Shown here: positions 44,131-55,290 of the stretch, piece by piece
How the letters are laid out: each line of letters begins with the position of its first letter
Numbering within the stretch: position 1 is the stretch's first letter
Origin: Parelaphostrongylus tenuis
Lineage: Eukaryota > Nematoda > Chromadorea > Rhabditida > Metastrongylidae
Direction: 5' to 3'
NCBI GenBank assembly: GCA_019055375.1
Contig: JAHQIW010005206.1
Coordinates: forward strand, 62,001 to 126,000
Length of the DNA stretch: 64,000 nt
Made by a program: the position numbers and the translations under genes
Notes under the pieces: model-generated
Database searches by the model: none
Told to the model about the DNA's origin: nothing
What the model saw: the letters and a program-made list of their open reading frames with translations, nothing else

Positions 44131-45492
44131 ATGACAAAACTTCTTATCAAGCCTTCATGATTTCTTTGTTAGCCACATCAACGGTAGTGTTGGAATGCGG
44201 GGTGTTGTCTGTAGGTCAAGGTAATGACCGAAGGATTGCTGAATTACTACAAATATTTCCCATCATCGGGTGTAAAATTATGAACATTTGTCAGAACAGA
44301 TGCAATGATCACTTCTTCAGCACTTGAACGCTAAACCTCTAACTCGAAACTATTGCCGTGAAATTTTCAATTTCAAATAAGGTAGAAAAACGGTGAAAAA
44401 TTAGTCATTCCAATGATCCTAACTCTAAATTATCAGCTGCATATATAATATCTGCACTAAAATGTTTACCTTCACCATCGTTGCATATATGAAATCTGCA
44501 GCAAGCACTAAAATGTTCACCATCACCTGCTTCACCTTGCCTGTTTCCATTGTTTACACTGACATGATCGATGTTATTGCACGAGATCCTGGCATCGCAA
44601 CTAGCTGTTAGAGAGCTCAGGCACTTGTGGAACTTCTTGTAATGCAGACAGTATGTAGGTAACTCTTAGATCTCGAGTGTTTTCATTTTTTTCCGTAAAC
44701 TTTGAGAATGCGTAGGACCTGAGTTCCGATCTACCGACAATTTGTCAGCCTCTTAGTGCCAGCATGACTTATACAGATTTACACATTCTGATCAAGAATG
44801 CTTTTAGATGAGTTATTCAAACCAATAATTAAATCCTTTTTCAGGTCTTCGATGTTCTTGAAAGCGAAGGTTGTAGTGCACTGCTACCTGATGCTGTAAT
44901 GTCGGCTGTCTTGGCTCATGATACTGTGAAAATCACTTACGAACCCCTGTCGTGTCCAACAGTTGCTCTTGATCTATTGAATAATGGGGGGTAAGTCTTT
45001 AGTATTGGTAATGCATCTAGAAAACTCAAGGCGCAATTATAACAAGCATCAAAAAGCAGAGCATTTTTTGCAAGTGTTGAAAGATAGGTAAATATATTCA
45101 ACAATTTATGGAAATACTGATAAATAAGCGAAAAGGAGAAAAAAATATCATAGCCTCGCTAAAACTATAACCTTTGAAATTGGTGGTATTCTAAATAGCT
45201 TTCTCATGTTTTTTTTTGTAAGAGTGGCACAGTAACCAATTAAGTATGTGAGAGCATAAAGGGTTTAATTTTTCTTTGTAATTCTATCGTAACAGAGGAG
45301 AAAGTCTTATTAATGTCACGGTTTTTTTCAGTTAACTTGAACAAGCATCTACAGCGCTGCATCGTCGTCGGCAACACGGTGATGGGACTTTGCATTGCTA
45401 CTGAGGGGGAAAAAGGATACTGTATGCCTCTGTCGAAAGCAGAAATAAGGCTTATTCCCGCTATTCACATGTCAATCACACGAAATATTATA
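44131..45492 (+). pseudogene. Secreted-protein family locus C, with lesions
   Basis: Exon 1 is 44131-44220 with a GTAATG donor. Its signal-peptide part reads FMISLLATSTVVLECGVLSV but is out of frame with ATG 44131, since the exon is one base shorter than in locus B. Exon 2 is 44502-44650, 149 bp as elsewhere, reading MFTITCFTLPVSIVYTD, with an in-frame TAG after GIATSC and a GTATGT donor. Exon 3 is 44845-44990 (VFDVLESEGCSALLPDAVMS, TYEPLSCPTVAL), ending two bases short of the expected phase with a GTAAGT donor. Exon 4 is 45332-45492 (CIVVGNTVMGLC, IPAIHMSI), fully open. No exon 5 was found. Splice sites are well kept but coding is broken, so a recent pseudogene is likely. Function unknown. 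Confidence 0.7.
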
Positions 45493-45569
45493 GTTGACGC
45501 TGTTTTCTTTATTTTTATTTCCCAGTCTCCTTTATCAAAAATGAAATGTGACATTCATCTTACCGCATG

Positions 45570-46265
45570 GTAGCACAGATTTTCAAGCTTGCTCTCGATA
45601 TGGAGCCCACTTAAAAAGCGTTAGCACTCAATCTAAAGCTGAAAGCTTGAACTATCAGTATGCGTAGGTGATTTTTTTAAAAAGACCCTCAAATAGAGCT
45701 GAAAAATTAAAAACAAGATTGTGATACACGCGAGCATATTTCTCGCCGGACAGAGCTCCTTCTTTAGACTATTAGTAATCACTTGATAGCGTAAAGCCAA
45801 TTTCAACGCTGTCCTCATAATCTGAAAAGACCGTTGTCCTGTAACGCAGTAGAAAAACAAGATTGATTCACATGAGCGAGCAAGCGGTCTTTGGCCGATT
45901 CACGGGCAGCTGGGTGAGGCGGCAAGGCAGGCTGACGCCATTATCGAGCCATTTTTGAGCAATGAACGCGTAGAGAAAATCTCATAGTAACTGAATGTCT
46001 TTAAGCCAATGTTGGAAGCAGCTAAAACGTACTGCAGTTCTGAGTTCCATCAAAGTGATCATAACGATGAATGATTTTTCCGCATTCATGTCTAGATAAA
46101 AGTGTCTGAAGTCTGCCTGTAGCAGAGTCATACATTACACTTGGAGTTCTTATATCAAAGCAAAGAGCCAATTCCTAGCAAAGATCGCACTTCCATAAGA
46201 CCGGTTGAAATCGGTCGATGACCGCGTCAGCCTCTTCCAGCCTAAGCTCGCGTACCGCGAGTTGC
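45570..46265. other. Repeat-like sequence without gene
   Basis: Contains blocks reminiscent of R1 (AGTAATCACTTGATAGCGTA, GTAACGCAGTAGAAAAACA at 45770-45860) in reverse orientation. No coding evidence. Confidence 0.35.
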
Positions 46266-46269
46266 CCAA

Positions 46270-46980
46270 AGACCACTTGCACGCAAATATGAGTTCACTC
46301 TTATTTTCCCTGCTGTACTGCAGGGAAGACCATCTTTTCAGAAAGTAAGCACAGAGATGGAATCACTGAAATATATGCTATCGTACGATTACTAGTCCTC
46401 TTAAAACAGATCTCTGTCCGGCGGTAATATGCGCGGGTGAAGCACAAGTGTTATTTTGAATTTTTTAGCACTATAAAAAGTCTTTCTAAAAAGTCGGTCA
46501 CGCATATGGATGGTTCGACCTTTAAGCTTTCGAACGATTGCTGACAATCTTCAAGAGAGCTTCTTGTCGACCGGGGGGAATAGGTCTTGGAATTTTGTAC
46601 TACCAAACGGAAATGACTCTAATTCTCTTTTCGTCGTTGTTACAGCGCATTGAAAAGACTCACAGAAAATAAAGTGGGTGTCAAAACTTCACTTCTCAAA
46701 CTATTGAGAGATTATTGAAGCTCTAATAAAAGCACTTTGCTGGACGAAAAAGTCAAGCAAACACGAGTCCACAACGCACTATGCTTTCGCAGGCAAATGA
46801 TGATTTTCCCTTTGTTGCTACAGCGCACCAAAAAACTTCTTTAGCATACAAACCTAGCGCTTAAATTGCAAATTCTTTGGCTATCGAATAACTACTAAGA
46901 ATTTAATGAAAAAATCTTTGCTCAACAAGAAAACCACAAAAAGGGCGTCCATTCGTGGTACAAGTGGTCCCAAAAGGTTA
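46270..46980 (+). repeat. Cluster of dispersed repeat R1 units
   Basis: Four units in a row with cores near 46380, 46525, 46690 and 46880. Each is preceded by a TTGTTACAGCGCA-like block. The cluster ends with AAAAGGTTAAC. Confidence 0.55.
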
Positions 46981-47069
46981 ACTTGTTGTTTCAACTTCAC
47001 AGCGGAGCTGGTTGGTAATTCTGTGGTGAAATTTAGATGTTCAAGGCACTTTAACGTTTAACACTGCAG

Positions 47070-47395
47070 CTCAAATTTCAGTATGCCAAATAATCATTTT
47101 TGAGTCACTCATGTCATGTGATCTATCAAGAAGGGCTGACTTATACATGTGTTTCGACCTCGCAGTCTCGTCAGTCGGGCAGCTACCCTTTCTCGTCTTT
47201 TGCCAATCCTGTGTGGGTGCTCCAGTCCCCACACTAAGAGATAGCGAAGACGAACTTTTACACTCTATGTCCAGTAAAATTACCACTGAACGCAGAGTGT
47301 TGTACACTCGATTGCTCTTGGCTAGTATACTTAATACATCATATCTTTCGTTTCGGGTGTTTTCTTAAGACCACGGTTCAAATTTCAGCTGCTCA
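47070..47395 (-). repeat. Approximately 330-bp repeat with hammerhead-like motif, copy at 47 kb
   Basis: The best-preserved core of this family. Minus strand, 47174 to about 47140: CTGACGA, GACT-GCGA-GGTC (helix II with a GNRA loop), GAAAC, then ACATGTA. Compared with the 11-kb copy, about ten bases including the TCGGGC strand of helix I are missing after the cleavage region. The ribozyme is therefore probably broken, although a distant CAGC/GCTG pairing is possible. Confidence 0.6.
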
Positions 47396-47399
47396 TATT

Positions 47400-48205
47400 A
47401 CTCAAAAGGCCTTTTATCAAAGTTCTACAATCATATAAAAGTCTCAACCATCGAATTGAAAATATTAATATTGAAGAGTTGTCCTCAACTTACCAATGAA
47501 GTGACATGGCAAACACTGTGAGGTACAATTTTTGACAAACAGTCCAGTGTTTTGGCATGATCAATTGCAACTAGCCATAGTGAAGTCTCTTCTGGTATTA
47601 CACTGCTTACTGATTACAGGAACCGTCTTTACTGATGACAAAGCTCTGAACATTGAGATTACGCACTCCGCTGGCGGACTGATTTCGTCAGCTGCCGAGG
47701 AGAGATCAGCCTTTATCAGTGGCCTCTCCCAAAAGGTTATAGTATATAAGAATCTATTAAAAGATTCTCCCTGTTTTTCGGACAAGTTTATTTTAGTTAA
47801 ATCTTTGAGCCTTCATTTATTCACTTCCGTTAATTTATAGTTGGCTTTTCCAATTAATCCTGAAAAATCTCATCTTACTTATTTATTTTCATTTCTCACT
47901 GTTATCATCCTTATGATTTTTCTTCAACTAATCTCCTCGTGGGAAGTCGTAGGATTACGACTGAAGCATTTTTTCCAAATAGTAGCGAAAGCGAGGTTTT
48001 TTCTATAATTGAGTATTCACAAATTCTCAGTTACTATTTGAAGTAAGCACTGAGACGAAGCTCATTACATTTTACACTTGTATGTCACATATCTACGCTG
48101 AGTAATCAATAAACACTCAGATTGTCCATTTGTTTTTGCATTGATGCCACAACAGCTCTGGTCAAATAGAAAATGTTTGTCTTGAGCACATCTCAGTTCA
48201 GTTTC
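47400..48205. other. No supported gene; 3' flank of locus A
   Basis: A 102-codon plus-strand frame (47532-47840) lacks motifs. The part nearest 48205 aligns with the 3' flank of locus D (63830-63965), for example ACACTTGTATGT and the sequence around CTGAGTAATC, so it is probably the former 3' UTR of locus A. Confidence 0.4.
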
Positions 48206-49239
48206 AGTCGCCGTTAACAGTGGCTTGATGCCGAAAAGTAGTGCGAGCCAAATGGGCCAGATGCCAACATTCGAAGCGCTCTGTTCATTGAATCTTGCCA
48301 CATATTCTCGACCAAATCGCCATGACGATTTTCGTGGTCTAAGCAGAATTTTTTCTCAACTGAACAAAGTTATATATAAGATATTGCCTTTCAAACCAAA
48401 ATAGTTCCAGAGATTGACATGTGTGTGGCGGCAACAGGTAACATTGTCACGCCTTGCGCTGTACATGACCCAGCCTGCGCCACCGTGGGTCTAATGCAGA
48501 TTCCCGTCACTGTGTTACCTATGATGATTCAACTCCTCTTATCCATGTCAGCTGCAAGAGAGTACAGATTTTCAAAGACATGTCCTTCCATAACAATAGG
48601 AAACTCGAGAAGCCAAGAGTACTTTTGAGGCGCTAGTTACTATTTCAAAATTCCTTGAACCGTCCGCGGACACTTTGAATGCAGTACCATTTTCAGGAAA
48701 GCAAGACATGAGATAACTAGCTAAGAAGCATTATTGTTTCTGAGGGTTTTCGCTTGAAGGACCATTATGATAGTTTCCGTCTTATTTAGAGACGTTTTAT
48801 AGTAATCATCTAGAAATTCACTTTTTTGGACAATAATCAATGCAATCTTGCTTTCTTGAGTTACATTTCCGCCTATCATTCAGCAGAATATTCAAAATGC
48901 AAGCACCCACGTGGAGCATCATCCGCTAGACCTAAAGAAACTGCCCGACATAACAGTGCTCCGTAAGTGATGTTCACAGTAAGCTGACTCTAGATGGCCG
49001 AGATTACAGCATCAGGTAGGAGTGCTCTAAGAGCCTGGAGCTCAAGAGCATCAAAAACCTGAAAAAATAATTTTCTTAAGCTCGACATGGCGCCGAATGA
49101 GGAACTCAATATTCATTTAAGTGCAATAAAATAATATGAAATCCTTATCAAAAACTAGCAATATTCTTGAAATCACTGCGATATGTGTTATGGAATGGAT
49201 GTTGAAAGTTTGAATGATAAGCCGTATCCAGAGCAAGGC

Positions 49240-49940
49240 ATGTGAGTGTGAAAAAAAATGCGTTTATATTTCTGCATAACATAAAAAGCTTTCCAAAAAG
49301 TAGAAGGCACTGTGCAAATTCTCAAGACTCAAACTATTGAATGTTTACTAAAACGTCAGGAAGAATAATAAGTAAGCTAAATATGGTTGTCTATCAAGAT
49401 AAAGTACCACAAGTTTATATAACAGATTTTTCACTTCTAATTGTTTTCAGTACTTTGCAGTGCTGCGTGCTAAGATTCACAGCACATAAGCTTCTTAAAA
49501 AGTCATACACTGAATAAAATGCATTTTTTTTGAAAAGTTCTATATGTCTCAAAAACTAGGAAGCAATAATGGAGAAGCGTCGATTTGTCATGGATGTGGC
49601 CTTAGTACTGAAAGAAGAAATTTTCAGAACACGTGGGCATCGTTTTTGCTGAAGAAGACTTCTTTAGAAAGTCTTCAGCATATCATTCTTGCTCATCATA
49701 AATTGTATCCAGTGTACGAATTTCACTGCATAAGTACCAATACACTCACGGGGAAATTCAAACGACGAGTTAATTACATAGATTGTGAAACGCGATCATA
49801 ATTTCCTTGCTACAGCGCATCAAAAAATCAATTCAGAAAAAACAAGCTATCTTTAAAGTTCAAACTTGTTGAGCAATCGAATGATTATCAAAATTCTATT
49901 GTAAAGCCAGGCATAAAAGGTGACAAAGCTTGCATTGCAC
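49240..49940 (+). repeat. Dispersed repeat R1 units
   Basis: Cores near 49325 and 49870, inside the long intron 2 of locus A (intron 49059-51221). The second unit is close to the reverse complement of 62030-62170 (for example AATTCTATTGTAAAGCCAGG and GCATTGCACTCCGAAGGCGA). Confidence 0.5.
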
Positions 49941-50114
49941 TCCGAAGGCGAAACGTAATCTTTGTTCGTCGTTGGTACAGAGCATTGAGTAGCTCCGATT
50001 ATTAATTGAGTCAAGATCAAAATTATACCTAAAATAGCGGTTTTTCAAGCAAATACAAGTCTAACTTACACAAAACACTTCAAAGAAGCAACTTAAATTT
50101 TACTAAACACTCTA

Positions 50115-50300
50115 AAGAAGATATGTAATACTTCGAAATTATAGTATGTTCACTGCTTTTTCGCAGTGTTATTATTTTACTTATATAACTAAGAGAATTG
50201 AGTGGTGAACAAAAACAGGAACGTCCCCGGATAGGATAAAACGTGGGTTCGATTCCCTCCTGAGGCCGTGTTTTTGTTCACCACTCAATTCTCTTAGTTA
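50115..50300. repeat. Palindromic rearranged copy of SINE family 2
   Basis: A minus-oriented SINE body (50120-50216) is joined to a plus-oriented 3' half of the tRNA-like head plus body (50219-50299). The outer 30 bases, 50187-50216 and 50270-50299, are perfect reverse complements (start AACTAAGAGAATTGAGTGG). The plus-oriented B box reads GGTTCGATTCC. The element lies inside intron 2 of locus A. Confidence 0.75.
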
Positions 50301-50339
50301 TGGAAGATATGTAAATTTTATTTTTTGCTACATCTCACT

Positions 50340-50960
50340 AGGAACGCGCTTTCAAAAACCAGAAATACCGTCACAACCGCAATTTTTCGGCCATTGAATG
50401 ACTACTAAAACGAACATGGGTGGTACACGTGGTCTTTAAGAGGTATAAACTATGAACCTCGAATGTCCACGACTTTCTGACATCGCTCTGCAAGAATTCG
50501 AATCTGCTCGGAGCACTATTCCGGCTTCGTTGGGTTGAAAGACTCTTGACCTGCCTTTCAACTTCATTGAATGACGCAGGTCGACGGTCATTCGAAAAGT
50601 GTTGCATTGATCGAAAGGAGCCGTAATCGGATAAGCTCATGCAGGTTCTGGTGAGGCTTCGTGGGAAAATAGTTAAACTGGTGGAAACTTTTTCAGAACG
50701 GTCCGTTGCGTAAACACCAAGCTTTTTATCCAAATTACTAATGATCGATGAAGGCTCAGCATCCGAAGCGACATGTAGTTTACCTTCATTCAAAAAATAG
50801 TTGGCCAGAACGAGGCATGCGTTCAAGGTCAAAATATCCTTTTTTGAATCGCTTAAACCAGTCTCCCATAGTCGACTTCGTTGCCGTACAAGCACCTTTA
50901 CCCTCATTAATCTCACCAACACTTTTGAAGAAATGTGAAACCTCTTTTTCAACAACGGCA
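50340..50960 (-). mobile_element. Mariner deletion derivative, copy 1
   Basis: The minus-strand reading starts with a helix-turn-helix segment resembling mariner transposases. It includes RFKKG-type sequence, SDAEPSSIISNLDKKLGVYA and TRTCMSLSDYGSFRSM. It then passes directly to the C-terminal QHFSNDRRPASFNEVERQ segment and the tail. The catalytic DDE core between them is missing. The copy at 61270-61920 is joined the same way. The 3' non-coding end (GTGGTACACGTGG, GTCATTCAATGGCC region) is also shared, so both come from one internally deleted, non-autonomous element. Confidence 0.72.
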
Positions 50961-51461
50961 GATCAACACACGCAAATTACATTGCTCAATAACATTTTAG
51001 AGCTGAAATTGATGAACCAGATGAATATGCACAAAATTGTGAATGAGAAATGACACAGAAAGGTCCAAAAATATATTTTTCAAAAAAATTCTCCAGAACT
51101 TTTTGCCCAATTTAGCATACCAGGAATAACGAAGTACCAGGAAATTGGAGCTTACTTTCCACGTTCTTCCACTTTCGAGGAAGAAGGTAAAAGCACAAGA
51201 CTACATGAGTAGCAAACTCTCTGTTAGCATTACAAGACGTGTTACGAATGCCTGTGCTTTATCCTTGCTAGATGCTATGCCAGGGACCCGAGTCAGAACA
51301 CTGGTCTCAGAATAGTAGACCACGGCAACTGGCAAAGTGAAGCCGCTAACAGTAAAACTCCTAGTACTCGTTGCAACAAAATTTAGTATTTTTATGGTGG
51401 AAATTCATAAAGTGAAAATTGTAATGAACACATCTCAATGAATAAATTCCTAGGCCCATAT

Positions 51462-51753
51462 TCTTGAAGGATAAAAAGTAAGCTTTCGGCGTTGAATGCG
51501 CCATGCATTCGTCTTTTATTTCTTACTTCGTTTGAGGTGATCTAATGCACATCTGGCCTTTGCAGTGATTCGCGGCGACCTACCGCTGAACCGAGTCAGT
51601 GCTGCCTATCCTCTCAGACAATTCTGAGAAAAGTTCGGTACTAATTTACTGACCCCGAAGGGATGAATGGCTTGGTGAGCGATGAGCGTGAGATCAAACC
51701 ATTGACCTCGTGTGCGACGCAGAGCACCTCTAACCACTGCGCCATAAGCGCTC
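51462..51753 (-). repeat. tRNA-derived SINE, family 1
   Basis: Minus-strand head with A-box-like TGGCGCAGTGG and B-box-like GGTTTGATCTC. The body matches the copy at 34527-34830 almost base for base over GCACATCTGGCCTTTGCAGT. It lies in the long intron 1 of locus A. Confidence 0.8.
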
Positions 51754-52009
51754 TGCCCGTATTCTTACCTATTCAAATCTCAAATTATTTCTCAAAAGAT
51801 TCGGATTGGAAAAGAGTGTCCATGAAGTATTACATATATATTCATTTTGATTAGCGTTCGTGAACTTTGGCCTGAGATCGAAAATATTTCTAATACCATG
51901 CAATTACTTATTTAATCTTTGACATGCAGGCATCACTCCATATCCAGATACTGTCGGGAATGCGGCTAGGAGCAAAAGCATAAAGAGGTCGATCGGAAGT
52001 TTCACTAAT

Positions 52010-53755
52010 ATTGTGTTATTATTTCTACCTCCTGCACATGTTAACAATTATTGATACTCAAGAAAAAACAAATTTTTTTTCCATCAGATTATTCACAAAA
52101 CAATGACGGATTTGACATTCAGCACATGTGTGCAAGTGACTATGGCGTGACAGATTTCTGGGCATATTCCTTCAAGACAAAAGTTGTGACAAATTCGCTA
52201 ACCCAATGCACAGGATCTGATATTGAGAATAATGTATGTCAAAATTTTAGCCATAAAGCGTCACATGGAAAGGACCATTTGGAAAGAACTTTCATCACAT
52301 GTTTTATCTATAATTCCCTCCATTTCATTTGCAATGATGAGCCAGAATCTTGATTCTCTCAAAAATAACGAATTCGTAGTCGGAGAAACGTCAGCAATGC
52401 AAGCGTAGCTATGAAAAAACATGAAGAGTGAGATATCGATTGACAAATCATGGCATAACTTTTGGTTGTGAACGCTTTTTAACGATAAACTTTTTGAAAA
52501 CAGAAGCACATTTTTTCCGTTTTGATGTCGTATAATGCTCTCCAAATCGCCACCCTAGCATCTCTTTTGTTCGCGGGAAGACCTGACGTTGCCCAAAACA
52601 AGATCACCCACAGAATTTCATCGAATAGCTCAGAGGCTGACGGGGAATAAGATTTTAAGAAGAATGTACCAATATGTGGAAGCAATTGGAAAACGTGTCA
52701 GAGTTGGTGAGAGAAAAACAAAACATGAAAGCATCAGGGCCTGCTGTGAGAAAAAGAAATGCTACACTTTGGTGACATTCCCATCGTACTGCTCTGCGAA
52801 ATCAAAGTTGACGCTTCCAACAACCCAGCAGATGTAACACTAAACTGATTCTTCCTTATTCACTTTCCTAAGAGATAAGAGTTTCAAAGTTTCTAGGAAA
52901 CAAAATTTGTTATTTGTTAAGTGAAACGTTATTTTGTCTGTGCGTGGTTACGAACTCATCAGCGATTAATCTCGTGTCATAGAATCAATTAAATAATCCG
53001 AAGTGTTATTCTCTCGATGATAAATGTGTATATCCTATTTACGTCACAGTGTGAGGTGATTCATAGCAGAAATCAGCAAATGATCAATTCAGTTCGTCTA
53101 AAGCTCTCGAAATATTGCAAAATGTTTTCCCGAAAAGAAAGTCTCAAAATAATTCAATTGAACCTTTTAAAAAAAGAACAGCAGGCAACTGCATTTGATG
53201 CAGTTCCTACATTTTTTCTCTAGTGGATGCCTTTAAAAATCGTTCTGCACTTCCCCAAATCGTCTTGCAGCAAAACGCACTGTGTTTGTCCTAGAAAACA
53301 CCGATTCCAATGTGTAAGCCTCATCTCACTGTTGATTGAACAAGTGTGTGAAGGTGAACTTCTCTCACACCAACTCAGTAGCTACAATTTTCTGACCAGC
53401 TATAATAAGTGCTGCTTAAACTGTCTTGCAAATAACAAAACAAAACGCAAGCTCGTCAGCGTTGAAGAATTATTAGCTGCGTCATGAGACTTTTCTACTG
53501 ATCGGTGTTTGAAGCTGAATAATTAGCTCAGTGTTGTACCATTTTCCACATTGCAATTGTTTCGTGCTGTAGCAGCTCCTTGTTGAAGAAATTCGCGTCG
53601 TTTTGGTTAAATGCTTAGTGACTAACAATTTACTAGGAGTATTTTCCTTGCACTTCCAATGAGATATTGTGATGAGTCAACGAATTTCGTTCAATGTTTC
53701 TCAAGAACGTTCATGTCCATCATAAAGCGATGAATGAATCTTCAAGCCCACTCGG
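52010..53755. other. No supported gene
   Basis: A few open frames of 60-100 codons, none with a recognisable motif or paralogue. The frame near 52720-52830, with CCEKKKCYTLVTFPSYCSAK, looks mildly coding-like, but nothing supports it. Confidence 0.35.
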
Positions 53756-53759
53756 TGGG

Positions 53760-54510
53760 CAAGAAATTTCTATAGCAGCGTTAGTAATCATTCGAAAGTT
53801 CAAATTTCGGGCTAGAGACGTACCTGGCCATTTTAGAACGACCTTTTTGTCATGCTAGAAATTCCAAAAAACCATGTTACACATCGACTGTACAATTCAC
53901 CCATCACTTCTCTAGAAGCACGAAAAGCATATGAATGTGTAGAGGAAATGTTGTGGTATCAGAGTCATATGTTTCATCTCAGATCTCTTTCAAAGCGGAA
54001 AGGGAATTGCTAACTGTAGAACAGACATTGCACTTTCATATCAAATATAGAACGACGATAGCGTCAGCTCCTCTTGCCGCTTATAGCCGCTTCTCGTACA
54101 TTGGCCAAAGAAAACACGATCGCGTATATAAATCAATCTTGTTTTCCCTGCTATTCTGCAGCGGAATGGTGTTTCCAGGAAATGAGCATATTGTTGGAAT
54201 CCTTGAATCTTATGCTATCGAATGTTTTTTTATAGTGTAAAGAAAGAGCTCTGTTCGGTGATGTGTAAAACAAAATGTTTTCCTTACCCTAGAGCGCTAT
54301 CAGAAGAGCTTTTCCAAAGAGCAAATACATTCCTAAGAGTCTACGAAAGGAGTTTTGTCCAGCGAAGTACAACGAGATTAGGAAAAACGAGTGGCTGTGT
54401 AAAAAATATTTTATTTCGGATTTTTTCAGCGTTAAAAAATGGAGGTTTTGAAAAACCGGTTAAGAATGGGCAGAGGTTTAAGCTTTTGAATGATTACTGA
54501 CACTCCTATG
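53760..54510. repeat. Dispersed repeat R1 units
   Basis: Reverse unit near 53785-53810 (AGTAATCATTCGAAAGTTCA) and forward units near 54155-54230 and 54420-54500 (GGTTTAAGCTTTTGAATGAT). No coding. Confidence 0.45.
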
Positions 54511-54959
54511 AAAAGTTCTTGTCCACTGAATGGCGTCACATATTCATTGGTTCCCACGTAATGTACAAATATCCTATAGAATCATTTTATTGAAGATGTG
54601 GAAATAGAAATGTTTCACATCACTGGTTTGTGTAACTTTATATAATATCCAGTCGATACTTTTGAGAATCATACCATTCGTGATGATTTCTCTAAAAGTT
54701 ATTTGACTTGGTAAGGGCCAGTTTTCTCCAAGATGCAAATATCGGCCCCACATAAAACTCATATCAGAGTGAATCAGTCAATTTCTATAGTCAAAGAAAT
54801 AAAAGGTACATCAAACTAAAAGGTGGACATCCGTCGGTTTCCTATTCGCTACATAGTAATTGTGCGCCCCATAGGGGAGGGCGTGTGTGATTCGATCTCA
54901 GTCAGTTTTCATAACATTATCGTTATGAGCAGGTGCCTAATAAACCCGAAGAATCTTTT

Positions 54960-55290
54960 TAGAACATCTCTTGAAGGTAAACGCCGTTGTGTACTTGCTA
55001 AACATCAGCTAATCAAACTCCTGGAAGATGAATTACCACCAAAAAAGGGAGTAACTGCGTCCGATAATTTCTCAGGGACCATTACCCCTTGTGACGCCAG
55101 GTCCTTCTAACGTGGCTGGAGTCTTGAATACAAGGGCAGCGCCAAACACTCAATCGTTTGCGTGATGCTTTATCTTACTTGTTCCGTCTAGATATTACGG
55201 CTGTAACAATGAACATAGCACGACAACAGCTGCCGCGGATTCCAGTATAAATCGTATCATCGTGGATGTGATGAGGAGAAACCGTTGATA
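54960..55290 (+). repeat. Segment duplicated at 30890-31215
   Basis: See the partner at 30890. In this copy the plus frame from 54823 reads LAKHQLIKLLEDELPPKKGV and stays open to 55110, with the segment RDALSYLFRLDITAVTMNIA readable further on. It could be a fragment of an unidentified gene or of an old transposon. Confidence 0.5.

Larger units (their letters stand above)
48214..52000 (-). pseudogene. Secreted-protein family locus A, degenerate
   Basis: All five exons are recognisable. Exon 1 (about 52000-51918) reads LFMLLLLAAFPTVSGYGVMP but has lost both the ATG and the GT donor. Exon 2 (51370-51222, 149 bp) reads FTVSGFTLPVAVVYYS and KAQAFVTRLVML; the acceptor has become CAA and the donor GAGAGT. 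Exon 3 (49058-48911) reads VFDALELQALRALLPDAVIS, then a TAG. Exon 4 (48551-48397) reads GNTVTGIC and MLPVAATHMSIS, with TGA replacing the conserved cysteine. Exon 5 (48338-48214) has a one-base deletion before the tryptophan-rich segment. With lesions in every exon this is a pseudogene. Intron 4 and the 3' flank are close to locus D. Confidence 0.78.

Noticed and set aside
50371..50955. 194-codon minus-strand ORF as a host gene
   Set aside because: It reads through a deleted mariner transposase, and the matching copy at 61.3-61.9 kb is in several frames.
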